DNA of 64,000 nt from Colletotrichum lupini (lineage: Eukaryota > Ascomycota > Sordariomycetes > Glomerellales > Glomerellaceae): positions 3,844,001 to 3,908,000 of the forward strand of contig NC_064675.1 of NCBI RefSeq assembly GCF_023278565.1, in the 5' to 3' direction. This document shows, piece by piece, positions 1-16,158 of the stretch. Below the pieces are notes generated by a model, which saw nothing but the letters and a program-made list of their open reading frames with translations, ran no database searches and had not been told where the DNA came from. A program made the position numbers and the translations under genes. How positions within the stretch are numbered: the stretch's first letter is position 1; each line of letters starts with the position of its first letter.

Positions 1-53
1 TGGCTCCCTGAACACGTTTTAAAGACAATGCCACTGACAACATATCATTATAG

Positions 54-454
54 AGGCTGCTCTCGACGCCAATGCCCCACTAGAGGACGAAGATGAAGCC
101 AACGCCGGGCCGGTTGACTCGGATGAAGAGACGGCTGCTGTCATGAGTGCGCTGGCGCACTGGAATCCGCAACCTGTGGTGCCGCAGCCAGTCCTCATTC
201 CAATTAAGAGGCAGTACCAGCTAGCTCGACTTCACGAGCAGCTACAAATGGCGACGAACGGTGGAAGAACAAACATATTTAAAGTCAACGGTTTTGGGGC
301 GCAGAGGCTTCCCCAAGGTCATCCAGGACTCAACGACACGGAGGACGCGCCTGGCGAGCTTGACGACGTGAACTTTGGAGGCGCCCGCAGGTCTTCCAGC
401 TTCAGCATGCAAAGCCATCCTCAACGACGGCCGTCTGTAACAAGCAGAGGATAG
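54..454 (+). CDS. C-terminal exon of an unidentified protein (5' end outside window)
   Basis: I do not recognise this protein. The open frame extends upstream of the first ATG (143) to about position 54, where a 3' splice site (tatag at 49-53, with a ctgac branch-like motif near 33-37) ends an intron, so this is read as the last exon of a gene that starts before the window. About 132 residues are visible. They begin with an acidic, low-complexity stretch (Asp/Glu-rich, residues 10-30 of the exon), followed by a more ordinary segment containing [17 protein letters not shown] and a Ser/Arg-rich tail ending in PSVTSRG. No catalytic motif is visible. The stop is TAG at 452-454. The splice acceptor is inferred, so the first residues may be wrong. 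Confidence 0.5.
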
Positions 455-1450
455 TGTAGTGCAGGCGTGGCTGCAGGAAAGAGGCCCACCTGTTGTGACT
501 TTCTGATACTCTTGCCAGGCGGAGACGCCATTGGATTTTCTTCGTGGGAGAGGGTGGTCTCCTGCATTTTTAACTAAAAGGACGGGCGGCGTTATGATTT
601 TAGGCGGTATACCATGTGGTCGCAGCTGGAAAGAAGTTGCTTCTCTCTTTCCCCTCATCCGTGTTTCTCAAATTGCCCATTAGGTTCTCTTTCAGCAGCG
701 GCGTTTGGTGGGTTGTGCACTAGGGATCTCTCGCTGCTACTTGTGGAAAAGTAGCAGCGCATGTGTGTATATATTTATCTCTATATGAACGATGCGTTTC
801 GGATGTAAGACGCAAAGGATGACAAGTCCAAGAAACTAGATCTCCTAGTTCTAGGTCATGAAAGCATGGGTAACAGTAATCAAGTTAAACCCCCCGTGTA
901 CCATGGCGTAAAAATGCCATCCGAACCCAAAGTCGCGAACCGTCGATTGTGAGGCACATGGTATTTCATACTTTACCTATAGAGCTGGGATTATACAAAT
1001 GAGATGGCCGGTGGGTCTGTTGGTTTGCGCATCCAGAGCTACCCCCGTCTGCGCCGTCTGCGGATTAGCGCCGCTATAACACTTTCACGCGATGATGACG
1101 TCGTTATAGTCAGGCTAGTTTACCCCGGATTTTCGCCGTGACCGCAAGCACTATCGGCGCCGAGCTGACCTCGGTACCACACATCTGCCCCATAGGTTGA
1201 CAGAAGGAAATGCCGTCGTCTTCGATCTTCATGCTCGTTGATCTCGCCCCCTTACCACTTACATTTAATACGTCCTAACTTGCATATCGGCTACACACGC
1301 TGAGGAGAACAACAAGGATCTACTGCAGCGCGCCAACCTACAGTATCTCTTACATCGACGCTTCTCTAGTTACTCCTACAAAACCTCTTATTCTCATAGT
1401 TGAATCCAATTGATTTGTCCTTTCAAGTCGTATAGCACTCCCACAAGACC
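455..1450. other. Intergenic: 3' flank of the first gene and promoter of the carrier gene
   Basis: No coding frame that looks real. It holds a T/A-rich 3' flank (about 750-800) and the presumed promoter and 5' leader of the downstream carrier gene. Nothing else recognisable. Confidence 0.5.
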
Positions 1451-2536
1451 ATGGCGCCCGCAGGCGTCCTCGATGCCTTGGGCCACGCCCTCGCAGGCGC
1501 CCTTGGAACTGCCTTCTCGACAGCTGCAGTGTATCCCCTTGACCTTGTCACCACACGCCTCAAAGTCCAGCGGCAGCTGCGAAGCGAAGATGCGATCTCC
1601 GAAAAGGACCAGTACAAAGGCGTGGTGCAAGCCATGAGAGCCATCACGGCGAAAGAAGGCGGCATATCAGCCCTATACACGGGTCTCGCCCAGGACGTTT
1701 TCAAGTCCATCGCGGACTCGTTCCTCTTCTTTCTGTTTTATGAGTACTTTCGAGGCACGCGCCGGCACTCGCGTGGGAAACGACTGTCGGTCCTGGACGA
1801 GTTGGCCGTTGGCGCATTGGCAGGCGCCTGTGCAAGAGCCTGCACGACGCCAATTGCGAACGTGGTTGCGAGAAAACAGACATCAGCAATGATCGAAAGC
1901 AACGAGGAGGGCGGCGACGCATCGGTGTGGGAAATTCTCTCGTTAATTCGCGCAGAAAACGGCGTGGCTGGTCTTTGGGCCGGTTATTCCGCATCATTGC
2001 TGTTGACCATCAACCCTAGCATCACATTCTTCCTCAACAAAAAGCTGGGAAAGACTCTACTCCCGGACTCGGACGAAGCCTTGCACAACACGCACACTAC
2101 ATTCCTCCTCGCTGCTGCGAGCAAGTCTATTGCGACCATCATCAGTTACCCCATACAGACCGCAAAGGCCAGACTGCAGATGCGCGGTACTGCTTCGCCG
2201 CGGAGGAGCACCGATTCCCAAGAAAGACCTCGTGCTGAGGACCTCAGCAAGGAGCCTTCTAGTCCAGGTGCGCTGGCCAAAACGAAGGAGGCGCTCGATG
2301 ATAGCGTGCTCGCCATTGTCTTGTCCATTGCCAGAACTGACGGAATAACGGCCTTGTACGCCGGGCTTCAGGGCGAGGTGCTCAAGAGCTTCTTCAGCCA
2401 TGGCCTGACAATGGTATCCAAAGGCGTCATTCACACCTTCGTAATCCGCCTTGGTCTTCTATTGGTGTCCTTGTCACGGAGACAGTCGCGCGATATCAAG
2501 TTCCAGCACCTGAGACGAATTTTCCTCAGACTTTGA
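1451..2536 (+). CDS. ANT1: Peroxisomal adenine nucleotide transporter (PMP47/Ant1-like mitochondrial carrier family)
   Basis: Single-exon gene of 361 aa, member of the mitochondrial carrier family and most like the peroxisomal PMP47/Ant1 branch, which exchanges ATP for AMP across the peroxisomal membrane to support medium-chain fatty acid activation. Three carrier repeats are visible: PLDLVTTRLK (about residues 29-38), a degenerate second signature TPIANVVARK (133-142) and PIQTAKARLQ (234-243). Each is followed by hydrophobic helices. The pattern of a weak second repeat and an enlarged loop before repeat 3 fits the PMP47 type. The ATG at 1451 is preceded by a purine at -3 (aagaccATG). The next gene is convergent with only 178 bp between stop codons. 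Family assignment is secure; peroxisomal location and substrate are inferred from family likeness. Confidence 0.85.
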   Translation: MAPAGVLDALGHALAGALGTAFSTAAVYPLDLVTTRLKVQRQLRSEDAISEKDQYKGVVQAMRAITAKEGGISALYTGLAQDVFKSIADSFLFFLFYEYFRGTRRHSRGKRLSVLDELAVGALAGACARACTTPIANVVARKQTSAMIESNEEGGDASVWEILSLIRAENGVAGLWAGYSASLLLTINPSITFFLNKKLGKTLLPDSDEALHNTHTTFLLAAASKSIATIISYPIQTAKARLQMRGTASPRRSTDSQERPRAEDLSKEPSSPGALAKTKEALDDSVLAIVLSIARTDGITALYAGLQGEVLKSFFSHGLTMVSKGVIHTFVIRLGLLLVSLSRRQSRDIKFQHLRRIFLRL

Positions 2537-2714
2537 TGAAATGACATCTGTTCATTTTCCCGTGGTTTCGAGGCTAAGACGGTTCGGCGCTGCGTGACTG
2601 TTTCTGAGAGAGCCTTCCAGAGCATACAAGACAGTCATGCCGATGAACAGCTTTTGGACGGTGCCTTTGCCAATTCACATGAACCGTGCTATGCAGGTCA
2701 TGAGCACGACTGCA

Positions 2715-3887
2715 TTAGCATTGGAAAGCGACGCCGCTTTTCTCAACTTTGCTTGCTCCCCGAGCAGAGAACCCAGTGCCCTCGGACCTGAGTTCTATCA
2801 GCCCGGCAAATTCCTGTTTAGGTTCCTTGTGCTTGCTATCTGGGCGGGCCGCAGGAAGCCTAGCATCGCACACATAGCATGCATTTTCTTGCGGTGTCAT
2901 AAACTTCACAGCGCAATTGCGGCAAATGACGTGACCGCACTTTTCGGCCATAAGAGGTCGCGAGGCATTGCCGAGTGTCTTGACACAGGACGGGCAAATG
3001 CGCCGGCTGGAATTGGTCTTGGTGTCGAGCTCTTCTTTGAATTCGAGCGAAGTGAGACTCTTGAGTGAGAAGGAATGCCGAGACTCGTCTACCGAAGCCG
3101 GGCAAATGGGCGCCAGCTTAATCTTTTTGGGAGCGGCTGCCAAACCTTCCGCCATACGAGCTGCATTGGCATCTGGTGTTTGCCCTGGTGTCCAGAAGAA
3201 CGGTATACTCTCCTTGGATGCCTAGAAAGAGTTAGCATGGCATAGCTGGGTAATCGGGGTCTAAGGGTAGATAGTAGCATACTTTCTCAGCTTTAATCAA
3301 CTTTTTGGCCTTCGTGCGATCCTCCTTGGCAATTCTGTCCAACTCATCCTGGTCCAGCACAAACTTCCTCTTGGTGACCTGAATGTCTTTGGTAGTGTTG
3401 GGGTCGGCTCCCTCGATTTTGGTCGATAGACTGGATGATGAAGATGCCGTTGCCGCAGCCGACGGTTTCAGCCCTGCTTGGATACTCTCAAAATCTTTGA
3501 CGGCACGTTCTTGGGCTTCAGCATCTTGTTGTGCCTGCGCCTCCAAGGTCGCCTGCTCATTCTTCTCCCGAAGTTTTTCTTCGCGCTTGATTTCCTTCTT
3601 CTGCGCGAGCAGATTGGCCACAGCGCACTCTCGACAGAAAATGTCGCCGTGACTACATGAGACTGGGTCCCTAGCCATCTCAAGGCAGAGGTAGCAAGAG
3701 CCAAAGGGGAGAAAAGAATCGCGAGACAAACGGGCTGAGGTGGATGCCCAGGCAGCCTTGGCCATATCACGCTCGTAAGAGGTGAAGACGCTACGCGACG
3801 TGTTTCTTTTGCCTATAGGTAGTCAGATCCACGAACAGATGCATATGAGGGGATGTACTTGAAGGTTGAGGGCTTACTGTGTGCCAT
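2715..3887 (-). CDS. NOSIP-like RING/U-box E3 ubiquitin ligase
   Basis: Three exons on the minus strand: 3887-3878, 3812-3283 and 3221-2715, giving 348 aa. The first exon is 10 nt (ATG GCA CAC A); splicing restores the start MAHSKRNTSRSVFTSYERDM, typical of fungal NOSIP homologues. A zinc-finger-like segment lies near residues 40-70 (CYLCLEMARDPV followed by SHGDIFCREC), then a charged coiled-coil-like stretch rich in Lys/Glu, and a second C-terminal finger (CPSCVKTLGN ... CGHVICRNC ... CYVC). This two-finger layout is that of nitric oxide synthase-interacting protein, in fungi a nuclear protein linked to the spliceosome; ligase activity is family knowledge. Both introns (65 and 61 nt) have GT-AG ends. 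The gene is divergent from the tafazzin-like gene and convergent with the carrier gene. Confidence 0.85.
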
Positions 3888-4581
3888 GGTGTTGATTATG
3901 ACAAGGAACTTGGCGAGACAGACAAATCTACTAAAGTTGAGCAAAATAGGAACCGTGGTATGAACGCTCTGTTAAATGATAACGTTGGATTCTCGATCTG
4001 GTTTAGTTGAAGGATGAGGTGGTGGATTGTGAAGAAGTCAAGCAGTTACCTCGTATTAAAGTAAGGTAACGAGATAGACGAGTGGGTAAGGAAGTTGAGA
4101 CGGGCCAGGATACCATTGTCCAGGCAAAGCAGAAAGACATGTCAGAGTGACAGGGAACATGGCCCAGGCGTCGTGAGCCGTATTCGCGGTACTGAAATAT
4201 ACTTATGTACTTATCGAGCGCGTCTACCCTCTTAGCGAGATGAATGCTCTATAGCGACCCACTCTAATGTAAGGCAAAGACAGCTTTTTTCTCGATTCTC
4301 ATCTTGGATTCCAATCGGCAGCCAAACTCGGAGTGCCAATGGCTGATACAATCTTCTTCTTACTGTTCATACACAGCGTGTGAATTTTTTGTCAATTACC
4401 TTTCCTAATCACGTGTTCGTCATTGGCCCGAAGAGGTGGATTTATGACGCGGTTGATTCGCTCCAATCACCGTGTCACCTACTGTCACCCAGTCACTTTC
4501 CTCCCTTTCACTCATTTCACCAGTTCGGGCCGGCGAGGTCGAAGACTGTCTTCCCGCGCGCCACACTTGTAGAAAAGAAAC
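3888..4581. promoter_or_regulatory. Shared divergent promoter region of the NOSIP-like and tafazzin-like genes
   Basis: A 694-bp gap between two divergently transcribed start codons. It contains pyrimidine-rich stretches before 4582 and several short AT-rich stretches. No specific operator could be identified. Confidence 0.5.
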
Positions 4582-5845
4582 ATGACGGCCTTGGAGGAGA
4601 GGCCAAGTGAGCCAAGCCTACCATGGCGCATGGCGTCTTCGGCTATAATGGGCCTTACTGGTGCCATCTCTCGAGCCTTCTTATACACCTTTCATGATGT
4701 CCAGACCGAGAACCAAGCTCGATTTTTAGAAGTTCTGGACAAGCGTCGAGCCGAGACTCCTGAACGTGGTCTCATCACTGGTACTTTATCCTTGTCGTAT
4801 TCTCTCAAAGATGATGAGCTTATAACTGACAACTATGGATTGCAGTCTCAAACCACATCAGCGTGTGAGTTTTTTCATTTAGTTTTTTCAAAAGTAAAGA
4901 CCCGTCTCTCGTGCCGATCTGACGCGTCTTGAATCGATAGTTTAGACGACCCCCTAATATGGGGTGTGCTGCCGCTCAAGTACAATATGTACCCCCTGAG
5001 TGCGAGATGGGGTCTGGGTGCTCATGACATCTGCTTCAAGAACCGGTAAAGACCACCCATGTTCCAACTGGACATTGAGGGGCCTCCACTAACAAAATCG
5101 CAGCGCTTTCAAAACGTTCTTTACCCTCGGTCAGGTTTTGCCGACATATCGCTTGCTGCACTCCCCCTATGGCGGATTATTCCAGCCCACCATGACCCAG
5201 GCCATCCGCTTAGTATCCGGCCCCGGGGCACTGTTCCCCTTCAAAGCCGCCTTCGAAGCTGGAAACAACGAAGTATTTTCCGCGCCCACTTACTACAGAA
5301 GCAAGCACGGCGCGTGGGTTCACGTGTTCCCCGAAGGCTGTACGCATCAAAATCCTGAACGAACCCTCCGTTATTTCAAGTGGGGTGTTTCCCGGTTGAT
5401 CCTCGAATCCGACCCGGCCCCCCAGCTCGTTCCCATGTTCATCGACGGATTCTCAGACATCATGCCGGAGGATAGGAAGTGGCTGCGATTTCTCCCACGC
5501 ATCGGTGCCAAGATTCGCGTCTTTTACGGCGAGGCTCTTGAAGTGGGCGAGGCCTTCAGTGAGCAGCGTCTAAAGTGGAAGCGTATCGTGCAGAAAGAAG
5601 TGGAGGCCCGAGGCAAACCATTGAGCGTCGGCGAAGTACCAGAGTCCCTGAAGGATCATCCTGAAGCGATCCAGCTGCGTGTAGAAGTCGCCAAGACTGT
5701 CAGAGACATGGTGCAAGAGCTGAGGATAAGTGCGGGATATCCTCGTGACAGCCCGGCATTCGCTCTTGCTGAGACATGGGAGCGCGAACCCGAGGACAAG
5801 CAGTTTAAGAGTCCTGTAGATGACAGCCTGGTTAACAAAGAATAA
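4582..5845 (+). CDS. TAZ1: Tafazzin-like monolysocardiolipin acyltransferase
   Basis: Four exons (4582-4780, 4846-4864, 4941-5045, 5104-5845), 354 aa. The second exon is only 19 nt and carries part of the acyltransferase motif; joined, it reads SNHISVLDDPLIWG, so the HX4D catalytic pair is H70 and D75. Further family blocks are LSARWGLGAHDICFKN, GQVLPTYR and the substrate-binding VFPEGCTHQNP in exon 4. The length and order fit fungal tafazzins, which remodel cardiolipin in the mitochondrial membranes. All four exons give one continuous frame only when the 19-nt micro-exon is included, which supports the model. It is divergent from the NOSIP-like gene and convergent with the Pho85 gene. A general 1-acylglycerol-3-phosphate acyltransferase is the alternative but fits less well. 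Confidence 0.88.
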
Positions 5846-6201
5846 TGACACTTCGACTTGGATGGCGGCTCATAGAAGGCACGCCATATGTACAATCTTC
5901 TACACTTTGTAAATATACAATAAGCGGGACTCTTGGATTGCATTGTTTACTACTTAGTTGCGAGCGATACTCGCGACTGTCATAATCACCCTCGCTCCCG
6001 CACACAACGCCAAAAGAAGCGAAGTTATCAGTAACGCCCGTAATGCCCCTTTGGCAAAGCCTGCCAACAATGCCATACCCTCCACTATGAAGTTGCAACT
6101 CATTGCTGCCGATGCAAATAATGCATAGCAGACCCCCGGTCCCGTAAAAGCATAAACCACAAATGCATGCGGGCGCCTAGCCACGGTTCGAAGACCGAGA
6201 A
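5846..6201. other. Convergent 3' intergenic region
   Basis: Between the tafazzin-like and Pho85 stop codons. It contains 3' UTR-like AT-rich sequence; no gene or structure recognised. Confidence 0.5.
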
Positions 6202-8328
<2,127 letters not shown>

Positions 8329-10523
8329 ATGCGACCCTTAGCTGGATGCGACTCGTTCCTGGGGAATCTCTCCTCAGGTGATGGGGCCAACGAAAACGTC
8401 GCTTCGGCTTCGCAGAGTACCGCCTCACACATGTCCTTTATCCTCGCTGGCGAAGCTACCATGGAAGCCTCCTTGCCATCGCATCCTTTTTCTGCTCCTC
8501 GGGCGCGCGAACAGCGGAAACAAGCTACCTCCGCGACCCCCAGCGACGGATCAACGCAGAGACGTGAATCTGGCACAGCTCCACCACCCACTTCGCGTTA
8601 TACATCATCTTTGCAACCCCATGATGCCGTATCTCATCGGCCAAATTGTACCAGCAATCCCTCGTCGGCGGGGATACCGACACCTCCTCCGCCGTCTCTG
8701 TCTCAACCTATGACTCCCATACTCTATGGCGTATCAGGACCATGCTCTGCTATCAGCAGTTCGTCATCGCGGCCCAACTCGCTAGCTGGATCGCTTTCGG
8801 AATACCAGGAAAGCTTTGTCATGAGTGCCTTCGGAACCTCGGACGCTGGTCGCCCCCAAAGTATATACAGTGGCGAGGTTGCTCAGCAGTTCATTATGCC
8901 CACCATCAACGTCCCTAGTCGGAGACCCTTCACGGAAGCTGGAAAGGGCCTTGGTAGGCTGAAGCTACTCGTAGCTGGTAAATCAGGTATTGCGTGATCT
9001 TGTGCTCCAAGAATAAAGCATCCGCTGATGAAACGTGTCTGCTCAGGCGTAGGAAAGACCGCTTTGATCCGAACTATAACACAATCTTGCTCGCACATCG
9101 TACACGTCGACCCTACCGTGCCAGTGGCAATGGCGTCCAAAGGTTTCCTGCCAGCAAATACGATGCCGAATAGTCCTCCGATATCTCAGGGCACTTTCCA
9201 AATCACAGAGACTTTAGCCAGCACCAAACCGTACCCCTCCTGGTGGAAGGATTCGGCCTTTTCATCCCCTACGCCTGGTCCGATTCAACTAGAGGACACA
9301 ATTCTAGACAGAAACATCTGTCTGGTTGATACGCCTGGATATCAGGAAACATGTCGCGTATGTTCTGCAAGCAATTCACCCTTACGAGCCTCGAATCGAC
9401 TAACAAGATCATAGCCAACGGATACTATGGGCCAAGTCTCACAATACGTTGAATCATACCTTCAAAAGAGCCGTCTCGACGGTCTAGAAGACCCCGATGT
9501 TCTAAAAACAATCAGTGGAAGCGGCGGCTTGCTTGTTGATGCGGTGCTCTACATGATTCCCAGTTCAGGTAAGAAACTACGCTATCACGAAATGAAAGCA
9601 CAAACACTCAAAACATCTTAGGTCTGTCTGCGACTGATATACATTATCTCCGTCAACTGGAGGCACTGACCAATATTATTCCACTCATTGCGCATGCCGA
9701 CACTTTGACATTGGAGCAGACAGCAGCGGCTAAGAAGCACATTGCCCAACAACTTGCTGAGGCTGGCCTCGGGCTGTTTTCTTTCGATCCCTTGACGGAT
9801 GGCGTAGGAGAACAACATATATATGCTGCTTCTAGCGAGTTAGGATCGGATTCAGAGGTCATGGACGCCAGTCTGCTCATGAGCTCCGAGTATGTGCAAC
9901 CTTTTGTGCCCTCCGACCTCTCGCAGTTAGTGGAAAACATATTCTGCGTGAATGGCGCAACTTGGCTTCGCCATGCTGCCGCAGCAAAGCTTCTGGGTTG
10001 GCGCACTCGTCACCCTGGGCCTAGTAACGTCTCCGGCTTCACCTCAAAGTCAGAAGGCTCGACGGATATGTGGTTGATGCGTCCTAGGGCCGGATCACTG
10101 ACTCCTCTTGCCATGAGTCGCGCTCCAAACTATGCTGCTTGTAATGAACGACTCTGCCGAGTGCAGCTCACGAACTGGGCGGCAGATTTACAACGCAGCC
10201 TGGCCAACGAAAAACGGATGCAAGAGCTCAGGGCATGGGAGCAGGCGGCTATGTTGTCGAGGGAAACTTGGAGAGATGGCCGCTCAGCATCAGGCGGCGA
10301 AGATATGGCGTTGACGAGAACAAGAGGACGGGGAGAATGTCGGCAGTCTCTCCGTAAGAGGAGACACAGTACAGGGTCTGGCCTAGATTGGGGGCTTGTA
10401 AGACATCAGGATCCTTTGGGCTTGCTTCAGCTTAATGCCGACTTTAGGTGGCAGGGTTGGAAGACGCTGGAGATGGTCGGTGGTATTGGGATCCTGGGCG
10501 GTTTGGCATGGTTGCTTGTTTAG
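8329..10523 (+). CDS. Septin-like P-loop GTPase with C-terminal membrane anchor
   Basis: Four exons (8329-8986, 9047-9357, 9415-9568, 9622-10523), 674 aa. Residues 1-205 are Ser/Pro-rich and likely disordered. The G domain follows: Walker A GKSGVGKT (217-224, rebuilt across intron 1), G3 DTPG (about 314-317), a septin-like block ending VLYMIPSSGLSATDI, and NIIPLIAHADTLT, where the septin G4 motif AKAD is AHAD (398-401). The last 20 residues are hydrophobic (GGIGILGGLAWLLV at the very end), a tail-anchor-like segment not found in classical septins. The domain resembles the fungal 'septin-type G domain' family outside core septins Cdc3/10/11/12. Function is unknown; a GTP-regulated membrane-associated role is inference. 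The start codon is the least certain part; in-frame Met codons lie about 34 and 44 residues further in. Confidence 0.78.
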
Positions 10524-11248
10524 AGTCACCATAGTAGCGAACTAACGGTGGCATCTGGGCATGGCGTTTCACCCGAAATCATGGCAGCTATCGGGCGTAC
10601 ATACCCTATCGGGCGTTCGTATGGAGAGTAGAAAATACTAGCCACTCTGGGTACCTTAGTTGATGGGATTCTTTGAAGTTGTGAACTGTACAGCCTGCGT
10701 GTACTCATGCCGCTATGGTGATGGAGGTCTGCCCAGGGCCTTTGAGTCGTTGACAACATTGACCGGCACACTGGGCTGGGCGCTCAGTGGCCCACTGTCC
10801 AGCATCCAGAGTGGGTGGGTCGGTTCTGCCGCCTTTCATTGGCTAATAAAGAGCAGCCTACCTTAGGTCTATTCTCCACTGTGCAAACGCGCCTGCTTTC
10901 CTAGCCTGCCACTTCAACAACGGGACCTTGACTGTCCACCTTACCCATCCGTACCTTGCCTCACTCAGACCTTTGTGCCTCGCGTCCTAGAGGTGAACGG
11001 TACTAGGTCTCCAGCTGCAAGGCACTTGGTGACCATCTAGTTTGGGCTAAGTTATCACAGCGATACCTACTTCGGCTTGGTTGTTCTCGCAGTGGAAGCT
11101 TCTTCCTTGACAGCCTTTTCCTTTCTCTATTACTTCTTTCGCTATCCTCCTTCCATCACCAGGGTCGCCCAACCGTCGCTTCTCCAGCTAAGCCTGTCCT
11201 TCTCTATTTACTTATCGCATCTATTTCTTCCAGAAGCAACAATCAGCC
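10524..11248. promoter_or_regulatory. Intergenic; promoter and pyrimidine-rich leader of poly(A) polymerase gene
   Basis: No gene seen. The last 150 bp before 11,249 are strongly C/T-rich, a common feature of fungal 5' leaders. A cctaccttagg motif lies at about 10,857-10,867. Confidence 0.45.
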
Positions 11249-13503
<2,255 letters not shown>

Positions 13504-14283
13504 GTATGGACTTTGGACCAAAAGCGTCCCACGCCATCGACCCTAATAAAGAGTCATGTCTTCCTGCAACCTCTGTCAGCATTGGTAGCATCTTTTGCCT
13601 CTGATCCACTGACCAATAGGCCAAATCACATCTTCGAGTTTGACGTCTTACGACACGGACTGTCTCATACCGTACCAACACTGGATAACACACTCAGAGA
13701 GAGAAAGCGAAATAGACACAAAAAAAGAAAGGGGGAAAGAGAACTGAAAGAGAAAAAAATCCATCGACGACCCGGCATTACCCTGATGCCAGTGTATCCA
13801 CACTTTACCTGCAAGACCCCCTTCCATAACCCAACTTTGGGTGGAGATCGCAAAAGCAAAAGCAGCAACATACTCGGTATGTTTTGTGGGCTTTGGTAGG
13901 TTGCTCGTTCTGGCCTGAGACGAGCGGAGACTACTAAAGAGCATCAGGAACATTACTGTCGCCCACGAGGATGCACTTTCGGACACGTACGCTTTGTAAT
14001 GCAGGGCGAATTCATTTCTCTATGCTTCTTCACGCAAACACGGGCAGGACTATTGAGTCAAGGCGAAGCCAGTTGTATACTAGATACCATCGATTTAGAG
14101 GATTGACTATGCTTTGTCCCCAATCTCTACCCTTGCCTTACTCTGATATCTTGTGACTTCGTGGGTGCCTAGGCGACTAGTGGTGTCCGTGCCTCTCTGT
14201 CCATCTGAGGTCTCCACGATTCTCGAGCCGTTTCGCTTGACGTACTGATTGGTCGAGATTGATTATAGCTGATGCAGGCTACC
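13504..14283. other. Convergent 3' intergenic region
   Basis: 780 bp between PAP1 and DML1 stop codons. A purine-rich run at about 13,700-13,760 makes artificial Lys/Arg-rich frames; no gene recognised. Confidence 0.5.
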
Positions 14284-16158
14284 TCAATCATCGTCATCAT
14301 CGCTACCACTTGACCATCCTTCTCGATACGCCTCGGCGAAGTCGGCTAGCTCATTGCTAATGTCTTCCCGGTCCTCCACGCCAAGAGAGGACGCGACGGT
14401 AGTGCGCAGGGCATTCAGCGCGGCAGACACTGAAGTATCTGTGGAAAGACTGGTCTTGACGCCAAACGAATCGCTCAACGGCTTGCCGCTGCCGTCGAGG
14501 TAGATCTCGGGGAAACTGTCGAGCATAGGGAAGCCCCTATCGGTGAGATACCTGCCATCATGAGTCAGTTGTCAAATTACGAGCAAGCCTTTGGAAGGAT
14601 AGCGGTAGTTGTCTTTTCTGGCATACCTTTGTGTACTAGTCTCTATGAGCGCAGCCCTTGGCCGTTGCCGGCTATCGCCGCCCTCGTCCTCGTCGTGTTT
14701 CATGACTTGCTGTGAGCCACGTGTAGTGATTGTCTGCCCGAAAAGGTGAGGCTTGCCGCCTCCGCCATTCATATTCCTTCTTCCAGGAGTAGGCTTGGGT
14801 CGGAGGATATCAAACAAGTCCGTGTCAAGCTTGGTTATCTCGCCAGCTTTGTCATCATCCAAACCTGACTCTGGTGCGCGGGTGTCTTGTTTCGTTTCCG
14901 AGGCTGGGTCGACGACGGTCATTTGCAGACGACTCATGGTCTGTCTGCCGCGTAGATTCAACCCACTCACCAGCTCGCCGAGCGTCGCCTGTAGACCACT
15001 GCCAGAGCTGGTTGAGTTGAGCCGGGAAGCGATCCCTGCTGTTTCCATGGCCGTACTTAGCAAGGCCGTGGTTTGCCAAGGAGATTGCATGTTGATGCTG
15101 ATGTTTGAGCTCAACCGTGCTTGGGGGAGAGCCATGGGAACTAGCATCGAGGCGTGCTCACACATGTCCTTGACTGCCCTTGCAGTGTTGGCGAGCTGGA
15201 GGCGTCTTTGGTCCTAGCGTTATCATTAGCTAGGCTAAGGAGTGTAATGAGCGCGCAAACGAAGTTTGAAACTTACGATGCGGGCAGCGGGTACAGGAGT
15301 CTGCAGACCCCACACCCAAATTGTAGTCTTGCCATACTCATCTCGCAGGCGCTCTACATACTCGGTCGCGAAACCTCCCCAGGCGTCGTCTATAGTTGTC
15401 ACGATCTGGAGGCCCTGCATCTGATCGGCCTCCTCTACGAAGGGACGGAAGTCTCGATCGACAATGTCATGTTCCTTGTCTAGAGAATCGAACAATTCCC
15501 TGCCCAGAGACCACTTGTCAAAGGGCCTGATGGAGGAGTTGATCTCATAGTCATAGAGCTGGTTGAGAGACTTTGGGTGGTAGTAGACGCGCGAAAAGTC
15601 GGACCAATACCGCACGTCGGAGGTCTTGAGCTTTGGGGCAGGCGTGCCGAGGTCAAGACTTTTCTGATAGGCGCTCGGCTCTACCGATGTCTGTTTGTGT
15701 ACTTGCGCAGATCCTTCCCTGGGGTCGGCGGTGGCATGTTAGGTGGCCGGTCTGGAATACTTGAAAAAGGGCCAACGGCTGGGGTCAAATAAAGATGGGC
15801 GCGTTACGGACCATAAGTGAGCAGGTGCCTCTTCCTGGCTTGCGTCGTACAAGGCGTTGATCTTGCGAAGCGAGCCGAAACCGCCCTTTAGATCATAGAC
15901 GACGGTACGCGGGAGGAAGGTCTCGGAGCCATCTAGGGCCACACCCGGACGCCAGTGAACGTCGTGGTTCACCGGGGATTCGTCCTGATCAGAGTAAGTG
16001 AAGTAGGATTCCTGGCAACAAGGTCAGTTTGTGTTTAGAATAAGACGCATGGGATTCGCTGTTGATAGAGCTAAACGTCTGAATACCTGGGTGTTCCAGA
16101 AATGAGTTGCAGCATAGTTGCTCAACTGGCCTAGCTGGAGAGTGATGATCTCGTGCAT
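14284..16158 (-). CDS. DML1: Dml1/Misato family tubulin-like mitochondrial inheritance protein
   Basis: Five exons on the minus strand (16158-16087, 16011-15812, 15718-15277, 15213-14627, 14551-14284), 522 aa. The start [20 protein letters not shown] and the following FTYSDQDE segment are the Misato N-terminal block; then [57 protein letters not shown] and [12 protein letters not shown] are tubulin-like family blocks. The C terminus is acidic (SSGSDDDDD). Family members are needed for mitochondrial DNA inheritance and partition. Intron 2 uses an unusual donor GTCCGT (15,811 downward), chosen because it restores [11 protein letters not shown] in frame; this junction is the least certain. The remaining introns are 63-75 nt with ordinary ends. 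Confidence 0.88.
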
